DNA of 64,000 bases, taken from the NCBI GenBank assembly GCA_030447665.1, contig JAUJOJ010000010.1, positions 1 through 64,000 on the forward strand. The letters are read 5' to 3'. This DNA is from Allosphingosinicella sp. (lineage in GTDB: Bacteria > Pseudomonadota > Alphaproteobacteria > Sphingomonadales > Sphingomonadaceae). How positions within the stretch are numbered: the first letter of the stretch is position 1; each line of letters begins with the position of its first letter. The notes beneath the pieces are model-generated. The model had not been told where the DNA came from, ran no database searches, and was given only the letters and a program-made list of their open reading frames with translations. Below are positions 6,871 through 16,923 of the stretch, in pieces. Both the position numbers and the translations under genes were made by a program.

Positions 6871-9657
6871 ATGGCTTCCCCACATCTCTATCTTGTCGAC
6901 GGATCGAGCTACATCTTCCGCGCCTATCACCGGCTGCCGCCGCTCACCAACCGGCACGGGCTCAATGTCGGCGCGGTCTATGGCTATACGACCATGTTGT
7001 GGAAGCTTGCGGAAAGCCTGCACAAGCAGGACGGGCCGACGCACCTCGCCGTCATCTTCGATGCGTCCGCCAGGACGTTCAGGAACGACATGTACGGCGA
7101 GTACAAGGCCAACCGGCCGCCCCCGCCGCCCGATCTCGTCCCGCAATTCCCGCTGATCCGCGACGCCACCCGCGCCTTTTCGCTCCCCTGCATCGAGGAG
7201 GACGGGCTCGAGGCCGACGACATCATCGCCTGCTATTCCAAGGCGGCGCTGAAGGAGGGCTGGAAGGTCACCATCGTCAGCAGCGACAAGGACCTGATGC
7301 AGCTGATCGAGCCCGCTCGCGACCATCATGGCGGCCTCGACATGCTCGACACGATGAACGACCGGCGCATCGACCGCGATTATGTGGTCGAGAAGTTCGG
7401 TGTCGGCCCCGAGCAATTGGGTGAGGTGCTGGCGCTGATGGGCGACAGCGTCGATAATGTGCCCGGCGTCCCGGGGATCGGCCCGAAGACCGCGGCGCAG
7501 CTCATCCAGCAATATGGCGACGTCGAGAATTTGCTCGCGCATGCCGATGAGATTGCCAAGCCGAAGCTCAAGCAGAATCTGATCGAGCATGCCGACGATG
7601 CGCGGATGTCGCGCGAGCTGGTGCGGCTCGTCTGCGATTCTCCGCTGCCGCAGCCGCTCGGCGAGCTCGAGATGAAAGGCATCCCGCGCGAGCCGCTCAA
7701 GGAATTCCTGGAGGATCAGGGCTTCCGCACCCTGCTGTCGCGGCTCAACGGCACCTCGCAGGTCCAGGCGCCCTCGGTCTCCGCTTCGGCAAGGCCGGTC
7801 CAGTCCGAGGTGCGGCCGGAGCCGAAGATCGATCGGTCCGCCTACGAGACGGTGACCACGCAGGAAGCCCTCGACCGCTGGATCGCTGCTGCCTTCGCGC
7901 AGGGGCATCTTGCGCTCGATACGGAGACCGACTCGGTCGACTGCGTCAGCGCCAAGCTGGTCGGCATCAGTCTCGCGACCGCGTGCGGCACGGCCTGCTA
8001 CATCCCGCTCGAACATGGCGGGCACGATCTGCTGTCGGAACGGCCGGACCAGCTTCCGGCGGAGCTGGTGCTCGGCAGGCTGAAGCCGCTGCTCGAGGAC
8101 CGGTCGACGCTCAAGATCGGGCACAATTTCAAGTTCGACTGGGTGGTTTTCGATCGCCGCGGCATCAAGGTGGCGCCGCTCGACGATAGCCTGGTGATGA
8201 GCTTCAACCTCGATGCGGGCGGCCTCAACAGCCACTCGATGGACGATCTCGCTAAGAAGCATCTCGACCACCAATGCCTCACCTTCAAGGAATTGTGCGG
8301 AACCGGGCAGAAGCAGATCGGCTTCGACCAGGTGCCGCTCGATCGCGCGACCGAATATGCCGCCGAGGATGCGGACGTGACGCTGCGGCTCTGGACCCGC
8401 TTCAGGACGCGGCTCGCGCATGAGCGGGTGACCCGCGTCTACGAGCAGGTCGATCGGCCGCTGGTCGGCGTCGTGGCCCGGATGGAGCGCGAGGGTGTGA
8501 AGGTCGACCGCGAGGAGCTGTCGAAGCTCTCGGCCGAGTTCAACGAGCAGATCATCACGCTCGAGGAGCGGATCTGCGCCGAGGCCGGATGCAAGTTCAC
8601 CATCGGCAGCCCCAAGCAATTGGGCGAGATCCTGTTCGACAAGCTGCAGCTCAAGGGCGGCCGCAAGGGCAAATCCGGCGTCTGGTCGACCGATGTCACC
8701 GAACTGGAGCGCCTCGCCAAGGAGGGAGCGCCGATCGCCAGGATGGTGCTCGACTGGCGCCAGCTCACCAAACTCAAGACCACCTATACCGACGCGCTCC
8801 AGCAGCAGATCAACAAGGATACGGGGCGGGTCCATACCTGCTATTCGCTGTCGGGCGCGCAGACGGGGCGGCTCTCCTCGACCGATCCCAACCTCCAGAA
8901 CATCCCGATCCGGACCGAGATCGGACGGCGCATCCGCGACAGCTTCGTGGCGGAGCCCGGTTTCGTGATGCTTTCGGCCGATTACAGCCAGATCGAGCTT
9001 CGCCTGGCGGCCCACATGGCGGACGTGCCGCAATTGAAGCAGGCGTTCTCCGAAGGCGCCGACATCCACAACATGACGGCCCAGGAGCTGTTCGGCGAAG
9101 CCAACCGAGACACCAGGGCCAGCGCCAAGACGATCAATTTCGCGATCCTCTACGGCATTTCGCGCTGGGGCCTGGCCGGGCGGCTGTCGATCACCGCCGA
9201 CGAGGCGCAGGCGATGATCGACCGCTATTTCGATCGCTTCCCGGGGATCCGCGACTATATCCACACGACGCTCACCAGCGTGCGCGACACCGGCTTCACC
9301 ACCACCCTGTTCGGGCGAAAGACGCATTTTCCCGGCATCAAGAGCAAGGTTCAGCACGAGCGGCAGGGCGCCGAGCGCGCCGCCGTCAACGCGCCGATCC
9401 AGGGCACCAGCGCCGACATCATCAAGCGGGCGATGGCCCGCATGTGCCCCGCGCTCGAGGCGGAAGGGCTCGGCGCGACGCGGATGCTGCTCCAGGTCCA
9501 TGACGAGCTGGTCTTCGAAGTTCCCGAAGCCGACGTGGAGCGGGCGAGCGCTGTCATTCGCCGGGTGATGGAAACGGCGGCCGAGCCCGCCGTGACGCTG
9601 TCGGTGCCGCTTGGCGTGGACATCGGAACAGGCGTGAACTGGGGCGCCGCGCATTGA
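6871..9657 (+). CDS. polA: DNA polymerase I
   Basis: The 928-residue product has all three domains of full-length DNA polymerase I. The 5'-3' exonuclease is at the N-terminus (LVDGSSYIFRAYH, EADDIIA, SSDKDLMQL, GVPGIGPKTA). The 3'-5' exonuclease begins near residue 345 with the intact LALDTETDS. The polymerase has motif A SADYSQIELRLAAH, motif B region RASAKTINFAILYGIS, and motif C QVHDELVFEV. It serves in DNA repair and Okazaki fragment maturation. The ATG at 6871 gives the normal N-terminus. The stop overlaps the start of the flippase gene. Confidence 0.96.
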   Translation: MASPHLYLVDGSSYIFRAYHRLPPLTNRHGLNVGAVYGYTTMLWKLAESLHKQDGPTHLAVIFDASARTFRNDMYGEYKANRPPPPPDLVPQFPLIRDATRAFSLPCIEEDGLEADDIIACYSKAALKEGWKVTIVSSDKDLMQLIEPARDHHGGLDMLDTMNDRRIDRDYVVEKFGVGPEQLGEVLALMGDSVDNVPGVPGIGPKTAAQLIQQYGDVENLLAHADEIAKPKLKQNLIEHADDARMSRELVRLVCDSPLPQPLGELEMKGIPREPLKEFLEDQGFRTLLSRLNGTSQVQAPSVSASARPVQSEVRPEPKIDRSAYETVTTQEALDRWIAAAFAQGHLALDTETDSVDCVSAKLVGISLATACGTACYIPLEHGGHDLLSERPDQLPAELVLGRLKPLLEDRSTLKIGHNFKFDWVVFDRRGIKVAPLDDSLVMSFNLDAGGLNSHSMDDLAKKHLDHQCLTFKELCGTGQKQIGFDQVPLDRATEYAAEDADVTLRLWTRFRTRLAHERVTRVYEQVDRPLVGVVARMEREGVKVDREELSKLSAEFNEQIITLEERICAEAGCKFTIGSPKQLGEILFDKLQLKGGRKGKSGVWSTDVTELERLAKEGAPIARMVLDWRQLTKLKTTYTDALQQQINKDTGRVHTCYSLSGAQTGRLSSTDPNLQNIPIRTEIGRRIRDSFVAEPGFVMLSADYSQIELRLAAHMADVPQLKQAFSEGADIHNMTAQELFGEANRDTRASAKTINFAILYGISRWGLAGRLSITADEAQAMIDRYFDRFPGIRDYIHTTLTSVRDTGFTTTLFGRKTHFPGIKSKVQHERQGAERAAVNAPIQGTSADIIKRAMARMCPALEAEGLGATRMLLQVHDELVFEVPEADVERASAVIRRVMETAAEPAVTLSVPLGVDIGTGVNWGAAH

Positions 9658-11186
9658 GCCCAGCGGAGCCCGGCGCCGGAGAGGATATCGCGGCGCTCGC
9701 CAAGGGCGGCCGCACGAATTTCTTCGGTTTCCTTCTCCGGCTGGCGGCCCGCCTCCCCTTCCTGTTCATCGCCGGGCGCATCTATGGCGCCGAAGCGCTC
9801 GGGCGGTTCGCCTACGCCGTGCTGGTGGTGGAATTCGCAGCTCAGATTGCGACGCTCGGGCTGAAACGGGGGCTCGCGCAGCAGCTTTCGGCGACCGACA
9901 AGCCGCATGTCTGCGTGGTCTGGGACGGGATGCTGGTCGCGTTCCTCGCCTCGGCGGCGGCCACCATCTTCCTCGCGATCTTCCCGCAGCTCATGTTTCC
10001 CAACAGCCCGATCCACGGGCTCGAATGGCTGCTGCCGCTCGTCGTGTTTGCGGTCGCCGGCTCGGACGTGGCGCTCGCCGCGCTCGCTTACCGGCACAAT
10101 GTCCAGGCGACCGTCACCGCCCGCGCGATCGTGGAGCCCTGGACGATCAGCATCGCCGCGTTCCTGCTCTCGTTCCTATCCTCGCGGGACGGGCTGATCA
10201 TCGCCTATATGATCTCGATGGCGGCGGCGCTGGCGGCATCCTTGTGGCCGCTCTACCGGAGCTACGGCTTCGCCAAGGGCTGGCGGCCCCAGCCGGTCGC
10301 GCTGTGGACGATCGCCCACCGCAACGTGCCGCTCGCCGCCGCGGACGCGATCGAATGGGGCTCACGCCGGCTCGACATCGCGATCCTCGGCCTCTTCTTC
10401 TCGCCGGCCATCGTCGGCGTCTATTATGTCGCGCAGCAGGTCGCCTCCTTGCCGCAGAAGCTCAAGACGAGCTTCGATCCGATCCTCGGCCCGGTGATCA
10501 CGCAGAAGCTGGGCGAAAAGGATCTGAAGGCGGTGGCCAGGCAGGTCCGGCAGGTCGGCTTCTGGATCATTGCCGCTCAAGCCGGGATCGCGCTCGCGCT
10601 CGGGATTCCGGGCGAGGCGGTGATGGGCCTGGTCGGGCCGGCCTTCGTCGGCGGCACCGGCGCCCTCGCTTTCCTCCTGGCCGCGGAGGTCGTCGCGGCG
10701 ACGGCGGCCGTGTCGGAAGCGGCCCTCGTCTACGTCGCGCGGCACCGGAACCTGATGATCTCGCTGCTGATGATCGCGGTCCAGGCAGCTTTGTCGGTGG
10801 CTTTGATCCTCGGTATGCGCGCGCTCGACTGGCCCGAGAAGGTTCAGGCGGCCGGCCCCGCACTGGCGCTGGCGATCGCCTTGGCGCTGGCGTCGGTCCT
10901 CAAGGCCCGCTTGCTCTGCCGGATCCTCGATGCGCCCGTTTCAGGCTGGCGCTGGCCGCTGGTCTGGGCGGCCGCCAGCGCCGCCGTGGTCGGCTACCTT
11001 GCGACTTTGCTGCCGGAATGGACGGAGCTCGTCGTCGGCATCCCGCTCATCCTCGGCACGTTCGGCGCGATCATCTGGAAGCGCGGTTTCACGCACGAGG
11101 ACCGGATCCTCTTCAGGATGAGGAAAAACGAGGAGGTGGAAGCTACTCTTCCACCTCCGCCAGGGGCTGTACCGCCGGCCCGTTGA
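9654..11186 (+). CDS. Flippase-like polysaccharide export membrane protein
   Basis: A 510-residue protein with about twelve to fourteen membrane segments and the Wzx/MATE-like opening GRTNFFGFLLRLAARLPFLF. It resembles the oligosaccharide flippase family that moves lipid-linked sugars across the inner membrane. The start is a TTG at 9654 that overlaps the polA stop (TTGA), so it is probably translated by coupling. Its last 44 bp overlap the end of the convergent FAD/Rieske gene. No glycosyltransferases are adjacent, so the substrate is unknown. Confidence 0.75.
   Translation: MSPAEPGAGEDIAALAKGGRTNFFGFLLRLAARLPFLFIAGRIYGAEALGRFAYAVLVVEFAAQIATLGLKRGLAQQLSATDKPHVCVVWDGMLVAFLASAAATIFLAIFPQLMFPNSPIHGLEWLLPLVVFAVAGSDVALAALAYRHNVQATVTARAIVEPWTISIAAFLLSFLSSRDGLIIAYMISMAAALAASLWPLYRSYGFAKGWRPQPVALWTIAHRNVPLAAADAIEWGSRRLDIAILGLFFSPAIVGVYYVAQQVASLPQKLKTSFDPILGPVITQKLGEKDLKAVARQVRQVGFWIIAAQAGIALALGIPGEAVMGLVGPAFVGGTGALAFLLAAEVVAATAAVSEAALVYVARHRNLMISLLMIAVQAALSVALILGMRALDWPEKVQAAGPALALAIALALASVLKARLLCRILDAPVSGWRWPLVWAAASAAVVGYLATLLPEWTELVVGIPLILGTFGAIIWKRGFTHEDRILFRMRKNEEVEATLPPPPGAVPPAR
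11132..11158. terminator. Hairpin inside two convergent gene ends
   Basis: A perfect 11-bp stem GGAGGTGGAAG/CTTCCACCTCC with a 5-base loop spans the overlapping ends of the flippase gene (plus) and the FAD/Rieske gene (minus). The TAG stop of the latter is in the loop. It could stop transcription from both sides, though no clear T run follows on either strand. Confidence 0.5.
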
Positions 11187-12675
11187 GCACCTGGCCGTCA
11201 GGCGCGAATTGCGAACCGTGGCAGGGGCAATCCCAGCATTTCTCGAACCCGTTCCAATGAACGATGCAGCCGAGATGGGTGCAGACGGCGGAGCGTTGAA
11301 CGACGGCGCCGGTCTCGTCCTTGTAGACCGCGATCTTGCTCAGGCCCTTGCGCATCAGCCCGCCCTGGCCGGGCTCCAGCTCGTCGGCCGAAGCGATCTC
11401 GCCGCCGGTGATATGCTCCATATAATTCTTGGCCGAGCCTGCCTGCTCGCGGATGAATTCGCCGATCGAGGAGGTCGAGGTGAACGACTTGCGGCCGGGA
11501 TCCAGCACCGGGCCGAAGCGGCTGTCCTCGCCGATGATGAGCGGCATGATGGTCAGGCTGCCGGCGACCCCGTTGGTGATGCCCATGCCGCTGTCGCCGG
11601 TATGGACGTAGATGTTCCTGGATCCCGGATTGCGGCCGGAGAAGGGCATGAAGTCCATCGTCTCCATCACCTGCCCCGACCAGCGATAAGTGGCGCGGGT
11701 GAAGCTTGGATAACGTTCGCGGGTCCAGCTCTCGAGGCTGTCGAGGCGCTGGTCCATGTCGTGGGCCTCGCCGGAGCGATGGTCGGCCCCGCCGACGATG
11801 AGGAGATCCTCCGTCTCGCCGAGCGGCTGGATCCGCACATAATGATAGGCTTCATACGTGTCCCAGACGAGCGCGTCCGGCACCGATCCCTTGGGCACGG
11901 GGCCGGCCACGACATAGGTGCGGTCCGGTGTTTGCTTCGCATGGATCGCGACCTTGTCGTTGGTCGGCGAATTGGTGCAGAAGACGGCGGCTCCGGCGCG
12001 GATGACCGGGCCGGCCTCGGTCGTGATCTCGACGCCTTCGTCCGTCTCCTGATCGGAGACGTGCACGGTATCGGCATAGATGCGGCCGCCGCGTGCGAGG
12101 ATCGCGTTCGCCAGGCCCTTCAGATATTTGGTCGGGTGGAAGCGGCCCTGGTTCGGGAAGCGCAGCGCCATCCCGGTGTCGATCCCTGGAACCGGAGCAC
12201 GATCGGCCCAGTCGACATCGACGCCGATCGTCTTGCAGGCTTGATATTCCTCCTCGAGCTCGGCCTTGTGGCTGTCCTCGGCGGGGAAGAGATAGCCGTC
12301 GAGGCGGGCGAAATCGGCGTCGATGCCCTCGTCGCGGCAGATCGCCTCGATCCGGTTCACCGCCGCCACCTGGCTGTCATGATAGAGCCGCGCCTCATCC
12401 TCGCCGCGGACGCGGATCAGCTCGGAATAGAAATCGTCGAGCTCGGTGGCGAGGTGAGCGGTGGTGCGGGCGGTCATGCCGTTGCCGATGCCGCCGCGAT
12501 CGATGACGATGACGGAGCGGCCGAAGCGGCTCAATTCATAAGCGGTGGAGAGGCCGGCGATCCCGGAGCCGATCACGACGACGTCGCAGGTCTCGTCGGT
12601 GGCGAGCGGCGGCGCATCGATCACCGGGGATTCGTGCATCCAATAGGAAATGCTTCGTTCGTCGCCGACGTTCAT
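11143..12675 (-). CDS. FAD-dependent oxidoreductase with C-terminal Rieske domain
   Basis: The 510-residue protein is a fusion. Residues about 1-400 are a DAO-type FAD oxidoreductase with the nucleotide-binding motif VIGSGIAGLSTAYELSRFG. The last 100 residues are a Rieske 2Fe-2S domain with CTHLGC and CPCHGS, giving the two Cys and two His ligands. Family members are cytosolic; the substrate is unknown. ATG at 12,675 gives MNVGDERSISYWM, which suits the family; the frame is open upstream to 12,765 but runs into a palindromic repeat. Its end overlaps the convergent flippase gene. Confidence 0.88.
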   Translation of the reverse strand: MNVGDERSISYWMHESPVIDAPPLATDETCDVVVIGSGIAGLSTAYELSRFGRSVIVIDRGGIGNGMTARTTAHLATELDDFYSELIRVRGEDEARLYHDSQVAAVNRIEAICRDEGIDADFARLDGYLFPAEDSHKAELEEEYQACKTIGVDVDWADRAPVPGIDTGMALRFPNQGRFHPTKYLKGLANAILARGGRIYADTVHVSDQETDEGVEITTEAGPVIRAGAAVFCTNSPTNDKVAIHAKQTPDRTYVVAGPVPKGSVPDALVWDTYEAYHYVRIQPLGETEDLLIVGGADHRSGEAHDMDQRLDSLESWTRERYPSFTRATYRWSGQVMETMDFMPFSGRNPGSRNIYVHTGDSGMGITNGVAGSLTIMPLIIGEDSRFGPVLDPGRKSFTSTSSIGEFIREQAGSAKNYMEHITGGEIASADELEPGQGGLMRKGLSKIAVYKDETGAVVQRSAVCTHLGCIVHWNGFEKCWDCPCHGSQFAPDGQVLNGPAVQPLAEVEE

Positions 12676-12702
12676 GGCCTCGCCTCTTTGGAGCCCCCAA
12701 TG

Positions 12703-12751
12703 AGACCAAGATTCACGTTTCAGGCTGGTCAGCCTGAAACCATCTTGGTCT
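12703..12751. repeat. Dispersed palindromic repeat, copy 2
   Basis: This is the better-preserved copy of the element at 1231. The outer arms are AGACCAAGAT/ATCTTGGTCT and the inner arms are GTTTCAGGCTG/CAGCCTGAAAC with a two-base centre. It sits 27 bp upstream of the FAD/Rieske start codon. Confidence 0.8.
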
Positions 12752-12847
12752 TGTCGGTGAGGCAACGGACGCTTCGGCGAAACTGTTCCGGACCTGGGCC
12801 CGCTGATTCAGCCTGATCCGACCAAGGTCTGGGCTTTGTACTATCCG

Positions 12848-14437
12848 TCAGTGCCGGAAGTGCCGCATCCCGGTGAACAGCATCGCCAGCCCTGCCTCGT
12901 CGGCAGCTGCGATGACTTCCTCGTCGCGGATCGAGCCGCCCGGCTGGATCACCGCGGTAGCGCCGGCTTGGACGGCCGCGAGCAGCCCGTCGGCGAACGG
13001 GAAAAAGGCGTCCGACGCCACGGCGGAGCCGACCGTGCGCGGCTCCGGCCAGCCGGCTTTCTCGGCCGCGTCCTTCGCCTTCCAGGCGGCGATGCGGGCC
13101 GATTCGAGCCGGTTCATCTGCCCGGCGCCGATGCCGGCGGTGGCGCCGTCGCGCGCATAGACGATCGCGTTGGACTTGACGTGCTTGGCCACCGTCCAGG
13201 CGAACAGGCAGTCGGACAGCTCCCGCTCGTCCGGTGCGCGCCGCGTCACCACCTCGAGATCGTCGATCGAGATGCCGCCATTGTCGCGCGACTGAACGAG
13301 GTATCCGCCCGCGATCGATTTCAGCATCAATCCCGGCCGCTTCGGGTCCGGAAGCTCGCCCGTCAGCAGGAGGCGGAGGTTCTTCTTCCTCGCGAACACC
13401 GCCCTCGCCTCCTCGTCGGCGTCGGGCGCGATCACGACTTCGGTGAAGATCGCGGTGACCGCTTCGGCATCGGCAGCCGTCAGCGGACGGTTCACCGCGA
13501 CGATCCCGCCGAACGCGGAGACGGGGTCGCAGGCGAGCGCCTCGCGATAGGCCTGGAGCAGGCTGTCGGCGGTGGCGACGCCGCAGGGATTGGCATGCTT
13601 CACGATGACGCAGCTCGGCCTGCCGCCGCCAAACTCCGAAACCAGCTCGAGCGCCGCATCGGCGTCGTTGTAATTGTTGTAGCTGAGCGCCTTGCCCTGG
13701 ATCTGGCGGGCCTGGGCGATGCCGCGGCCATGCGGCCCCGCGGGCAAATAGAGCGCCGCTTTCTGGTGCGGGTTCTCGCCGTAGCGAAGCTCTTCGCGGC
13801 GGACGGCCGTCACCGCCAGCATGTCGGGAAATGTCTGCCCCTGATCGGCAAAGGCGAACCATTGCGAGATCATGGCGTCATAGGCGGCGGTGGCGGAAAA
13901 GGCCCTTGCAGCCAGTCGCTTGCGGAAATCCAGTGACGTCATCCCGCCGGTCGCGGCGAGGGTCTCGATCAGCTCGGCATAGTCGGCCGGATCGGTGACG
14001 ATGGCGACGTGCGCGTGGTTCTTGGCGGCCGAGCGGACCATCGACGGCCCCCCAATGTCGATATTCTCGATGATCTCGCCGCGGGAGGAGCCGCGGGCCA
14101 CCGTCTCGGCAAAGGGATAGAGGTTCACCACGACCAGGTCGATCGCGCCGATGCCATGCTCTTCCATCGCCGCTTCATGCTCGGGATTGTCCCTCACCGC
14201 CAGCAGAGCGCCATGCACCTTCGGGTGCAGCGTCTTCACCCGGCCGTCCATCATCTCCGGAAAGCCGGTGAGATCGGAGATGTCGCGGACGTCGAGCCCC
14301 GCCTCCCGCAGCGCTTTCGACGTGCCGCCGGTCGAGACCAGCTCGACCCCATGACGCGCCAGAGCGTGGCCAAGCTCGATCAGCCCCGTCTTGTCGGAAA
14401 CGGACAGCAAAGCGCGGCTGATCTTCACGTCCGGCAT
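12848..14437 (-). CDS. purH: Bifunctional AICAR formyltransferase / IMP cyclohydrolase
   Basis: The product, about 529 residues, carries out the last two steps of IMP synthesis. The N-terminal IMP cyclohydrolase domain opens with [18 protein letters not shown] and includes STGGTSKAL; the AICAR transformylase domain contains the KHANPCGVA motif and ends near the FRH tail. I prefer the ATG at 14,437 ([11 protein letters not shown]) because AGGA lies six bases before it; an ATG at 14,455 is in frame. It is the last gene of the run rsmB-rpe-heparinase-purH on the minus strand. Confidence 0.94.
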   Translation of the reverse strand: MPDVKISRALLSVSDKTGLIELGHALARHGVELVSTGGTSKALREAGLDVRDISDLTGFPEMMDGRVKTLHPKVHGALLAVRDNPEHEAAMEEHGIGAIDLVVVNLYPFAETVARGSSRGEIIENIDIGGPSMVRSAAKNHAHVAIVTDPADYAELIETLAATGGMTSLDFRKRLAARAFSATAAYDAMISQWFAFADQGQTFPDMLAVTAVRREELRYGENPHQKAALYLPAGPHGRGIAQARQIQGKALSYNNYNDADAALELVSEFGGGRPSCVIVKHANPCGVATADSLLQAYREALACDPVSAFGGIVAVNRPLTAADAEAVTAIFTEVVIAPDADEEARAVFARKKNLRLLLTGELPDPKRPGLMLKSIAGGYLVQSRDNGGISIDDLEVVTRRAPDERELSDCLFAWTVAKHVKSNAIVYARDGATAGIGAGQMNRLESARIAAWKAKDAAEKAGWPEPRTVGSAVASDAFFPFADGLLAAVQAGATAVIQPGGSIRDEEVIAAADEAGLAMLFTGMRHFRH

Positions 14438-14467
14438 ATTCGATCCTGCTGACATTTTCGTGCCTGT

Positions 14468-16210
14468 TTAGCGGGCCCGTTTCAGCACCCAGGATATCGT
14501 CATCCCGTCGGGCGGCGTCTCGCCTGTGATGACGAGCTGGAGACTGCCATGCGGGCGGCTTTCACCGTCGATCCAAAGGCTGTCCTCGATCCCGAGCATC
14601 CCGCCCCGGCAGCGGAACTGCCATACCGAGCCGCCGCGGATGCGGAGCAAAGCGCCCTGCCCGTCGGCGGTGCTGGTGACTTCAACGGCGGGGGCGAGGT
14701 GGAAACGGACGGCGAACGGCACCGGATCGGAGCGGCGCTTGCGGCCTTCGGGAACGAGCTTGTCCTCGCCGGCAAGCTCCCGCCCGTCCGAGCTCATCGT
14801 GATCCGCCGCTGGTGGAGGAGCCCGAAGCGGCGCGCATAGCCGTCATGGCTCGCCTCGACCTGGCTGATGCCGATCGTCTCGTCGCGCGAGAGCTCGACC
14901 TGGCTGACGCCTTTGCCGAGCGTCCCGTCGTCGTGGATGGCGGTTGAATTCCGATCGCCGAGCGTGAGCGTGGAATGCGCCGCGGTCGTCCGAAGCGCCT
15001 GCAGAAGCTCATGGGGCAGCGCCGACGGATCGAGCCCGGCGCCTCCGCAATTGACGATCAGACGGTCCGTGCCGTCGCTGAACTCGAAGGCCAGCGTCGA
15101 TGCGCAGCCGCCGGTGAGCGCGCGGCTCTGGGGCGGCGGCGCCGCGTCGAAAACGACGACGCTCGATTTGGCATGGAGCCGCTGGTAGCCCCAGCCGCGC
15201 GCCTGGCGGAGCGCGCGGCTGCGGGCACCGGAGCCTTCGAGCGCCGCCGTCACGCGCCGGCGGCTGAGCATGTTCCCGCCTTGCCAGGAGGACAGCGCCT
15301 CGTCTGCCAGGGTGACCGCGAGCAGCGCCGCGACCGAGCCGGAAAGCGCGTCGGCGGCGAAATCCGGCATGTCGCGGCGGCCGGCGATATAAACGGCGCG
15401 AAGCTGCGCCATCAGCTCGACGAAGGCGAGCTGCTCGACCGGCGACCGGCTGACGAGGCCGCCATCGTCATGCACGGAAGCCGCCAAGGCGCGCGCCAGC
15501 CCTGCTTCGCCCTTGCCGAGCCGGGCCGGCCCGCCCTGCACCACGAGCGCGGAGGCGATCACCCCTGCCCAGGCGCCGATGCGCGGGAGTCCCGCGGGGG
15601 CGCGGTCGGCGCCTTTTTCCAGGTGCCGTGCGCCCCGGGCCAGCGTGTTCAGCACGGCCGAGCGGTAGATCATGTCCTTCGACGAGAGGATGTAGGGGGC
15701 ATAAGCCGCCCAGAAGAGCATGCGCCGGCCCCACAGATCGGCGCGCCAGGCGCGCTCGCAGACCTGGCCCGCATAGGCGCCGAGCCAGGCTTGGACGAGG
15801 GTCTCGGCCAGCCTGGCGCCGCGCTCGCGGGTCGCGGCGGCGGCAAGGTCGCGCAGCCAGGCGAAGCTTTGCAGATGGTCGGAAAAGGCGGGAGAGAGGC
15901 CGGGGCCGGCGAAATGAAGCCCCTCGACCGGGCAGCTCTCGCGGCCATAGACGAAAGTCCCGGCGAGGATCGCCTCGCCGACGGACTTGTCGCCGGCGAT
16001 CGGATCCTTGGGCACTGCAAGCAGCTTCAGCGGGAAACGGCCGCGAAGGCGCAGGCCGTGAAGCGGCGTGCGCCAGGAGAGGCGGTGAAGAAGCTGCGAG
16101 AGCCGTTCGGACACCGAAACGCCGCGATCGTCGCCGACCCGGATGAGGCGCTTGCCGGGCTCGATCTCGTCCTCGCCGCTATTGGCCTCGATCCGCTCGA
16201 GAAGGCTCAT
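14468..16210 (-). CDS. Heparinase II/III family protein
   Basis: A 580-residue protein with the helical N-terminal toroid domain followed by a beta-rich heparinase II/III C-terminal domain around [20 protein letters not shown] and [12 protein letters not shown]. Family members are polysaccharide lyases, but homologues in this gene order are conserved in sphingomonads next to rpe and purH and their true substrate is not established. Start ATG overlaps the rpe stop by four bases (ATGA), which indicates co-translation. No signal peptide is apparent. Confidence 0.85.
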   Translation of the reverse strand: MSLLERIEANSGEDEIEPGKRLIRVGDDRGVSVSERLSQLLHRLSWRTPLHGLRLRGRFPLKLLAVPKDPIAGDKSVGEAILAGTFVYGRESCPVEGLHFAGPGLSPAFSDHLQSFAWLRDLAAAATRERGARLAETLVQAWLGAYAGQVCERAWRADLWGRRMLFWAAYAPYILSSKDMIYRSAVLNTLARGARHLEKGADRAPAGLPRIGAWAGVIASALVVQGGPARLGKGEAGLARALAASVHDDGGLVSRSPVEQLAFVELMAQLRAVYIAGRRDMPDFAADALSGSVAALLAVTLADEALSSWQGGNMLSRRRVTAALEGSGARSRALRQARGWGYQRLHAKSSVVVFDAAPPPQSRALTGGCASTLAFEFSDGTDRLIVNCGGAGLDPSALPHELLQALRTTAAHSTLTLGDRNSTAIHDDGTLGKGVSQVELSRDETIGISQVEASHDGYARRFGLLHQRRITMSSDGRELAGEDKLVPEGRKRRSDPVPFAVRFHLAPAVEVTSTADGQGALLRIRGGSVWQFRCRGGMLGIEDSLWIDGESRPHGSLQLVITGETPPDGMTISWVLKRAR

Positions 16211-16869
16211 TGTCCGCGCAGCCTCCTTATATTCTCGGCATACTGACCGGAACCGCCGCGAAAGGTGGCGGTGCCGGCGACGAGCACGTCGGCGCCCGCG
16301 TCCACGGCGCGTTTCGCCGTCTCGGCGTCGATGCCGCCGTCGACCTCCAGATCGATCGGCTTTCCGCTCTTGTCGATCGACTTGCGGATCGCCTCGATCT
16401 TGCGCAGCTGGCTGTCGATGAAGCTCTGGCCGCCGAAGCCGGGATTGACGCTCATCACGAGGACGAGGTCCAGCTCCTCCAGAACATAGTCGAGCATCTT
16501 GGCCGGCGTCGCGGGATTGAGCGAGACACCGGCCTTCTTGCCCAGCGACTTGATCTGCTGGACGGTGCGGTGAAGGTGCGGCCCTGCTTCGGGATGGACG
16601 GTGATGATGTCGGCGCCCGCCTCGGCGAAGGCACCGAGGAAAGTGTCGACCGGCGAGATCATCAGGTGGACGTCGAACGTCTTGGCGCTATGCGGCCGCA
16701 GCGCCTTCACGACTGCCGGGCCGATGGTGAGGTTCGGGACGAAATGGCCGTCCATCACGTCGACATGGATCCAGTCGGCGCCGGCCTCGTCGATCGCCCG
16801 CACCTCCTCGCCCAGACGCGCGAAATCGGCCGAAAGAATGGAAGGAGCGATGCGGACAGGCTGCTGCAC
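16207..16869 (-). CDS. rpe: Ribulose-phosphate 3-epimerase
   Basis: The 220-residue TIM-barrel enzyme interconverts ribulose 5-phosphate and xylulose 5-phosphate in the pentose phosphate pathway. Visible signatures are [30 protein letters not shown] with metal and catalytic Asp, [17 protein letters not shown], and the phosphate-binding end VAGTATFRG. Length is standard. It lies between rsmB, 54 bp upstream, and the heparinase gene, which it overlaps. Confidence 0.95.
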   Translation of the reverse strand: MQQPVRIAPSILSADFARLGEEVRAIDEAGADWIHVDVMDGHFVPNLTIGPAVVKALRPHSAKTFDVHLMISPVDTFLGAFAEAGADIITVHPEAGPHLHRTVQQIKSLGKKAGVSLNPATPAKMLDYVLEELDLVLVMSVNPGFGGQSFIDSQLRKIEAIRKSIDKSGKPIDLEVDGGIDAETAKRAVDAGADVLVAGTATFRGGSGQYAENIRRLRGQ

Positions 16870-16923
16870 ACCGAATCAGTAACCGCGCCCGAGTCGCGGG
16901 GCAAGGAAAGTGCCGACTTATCC

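Noticed and set aside
5803-9654. 1283-aa open frame on the minus strand
   Set aside because: It is antisense to polA and then out of frame within the antiporter gene; its composition is that of a shadow frame.
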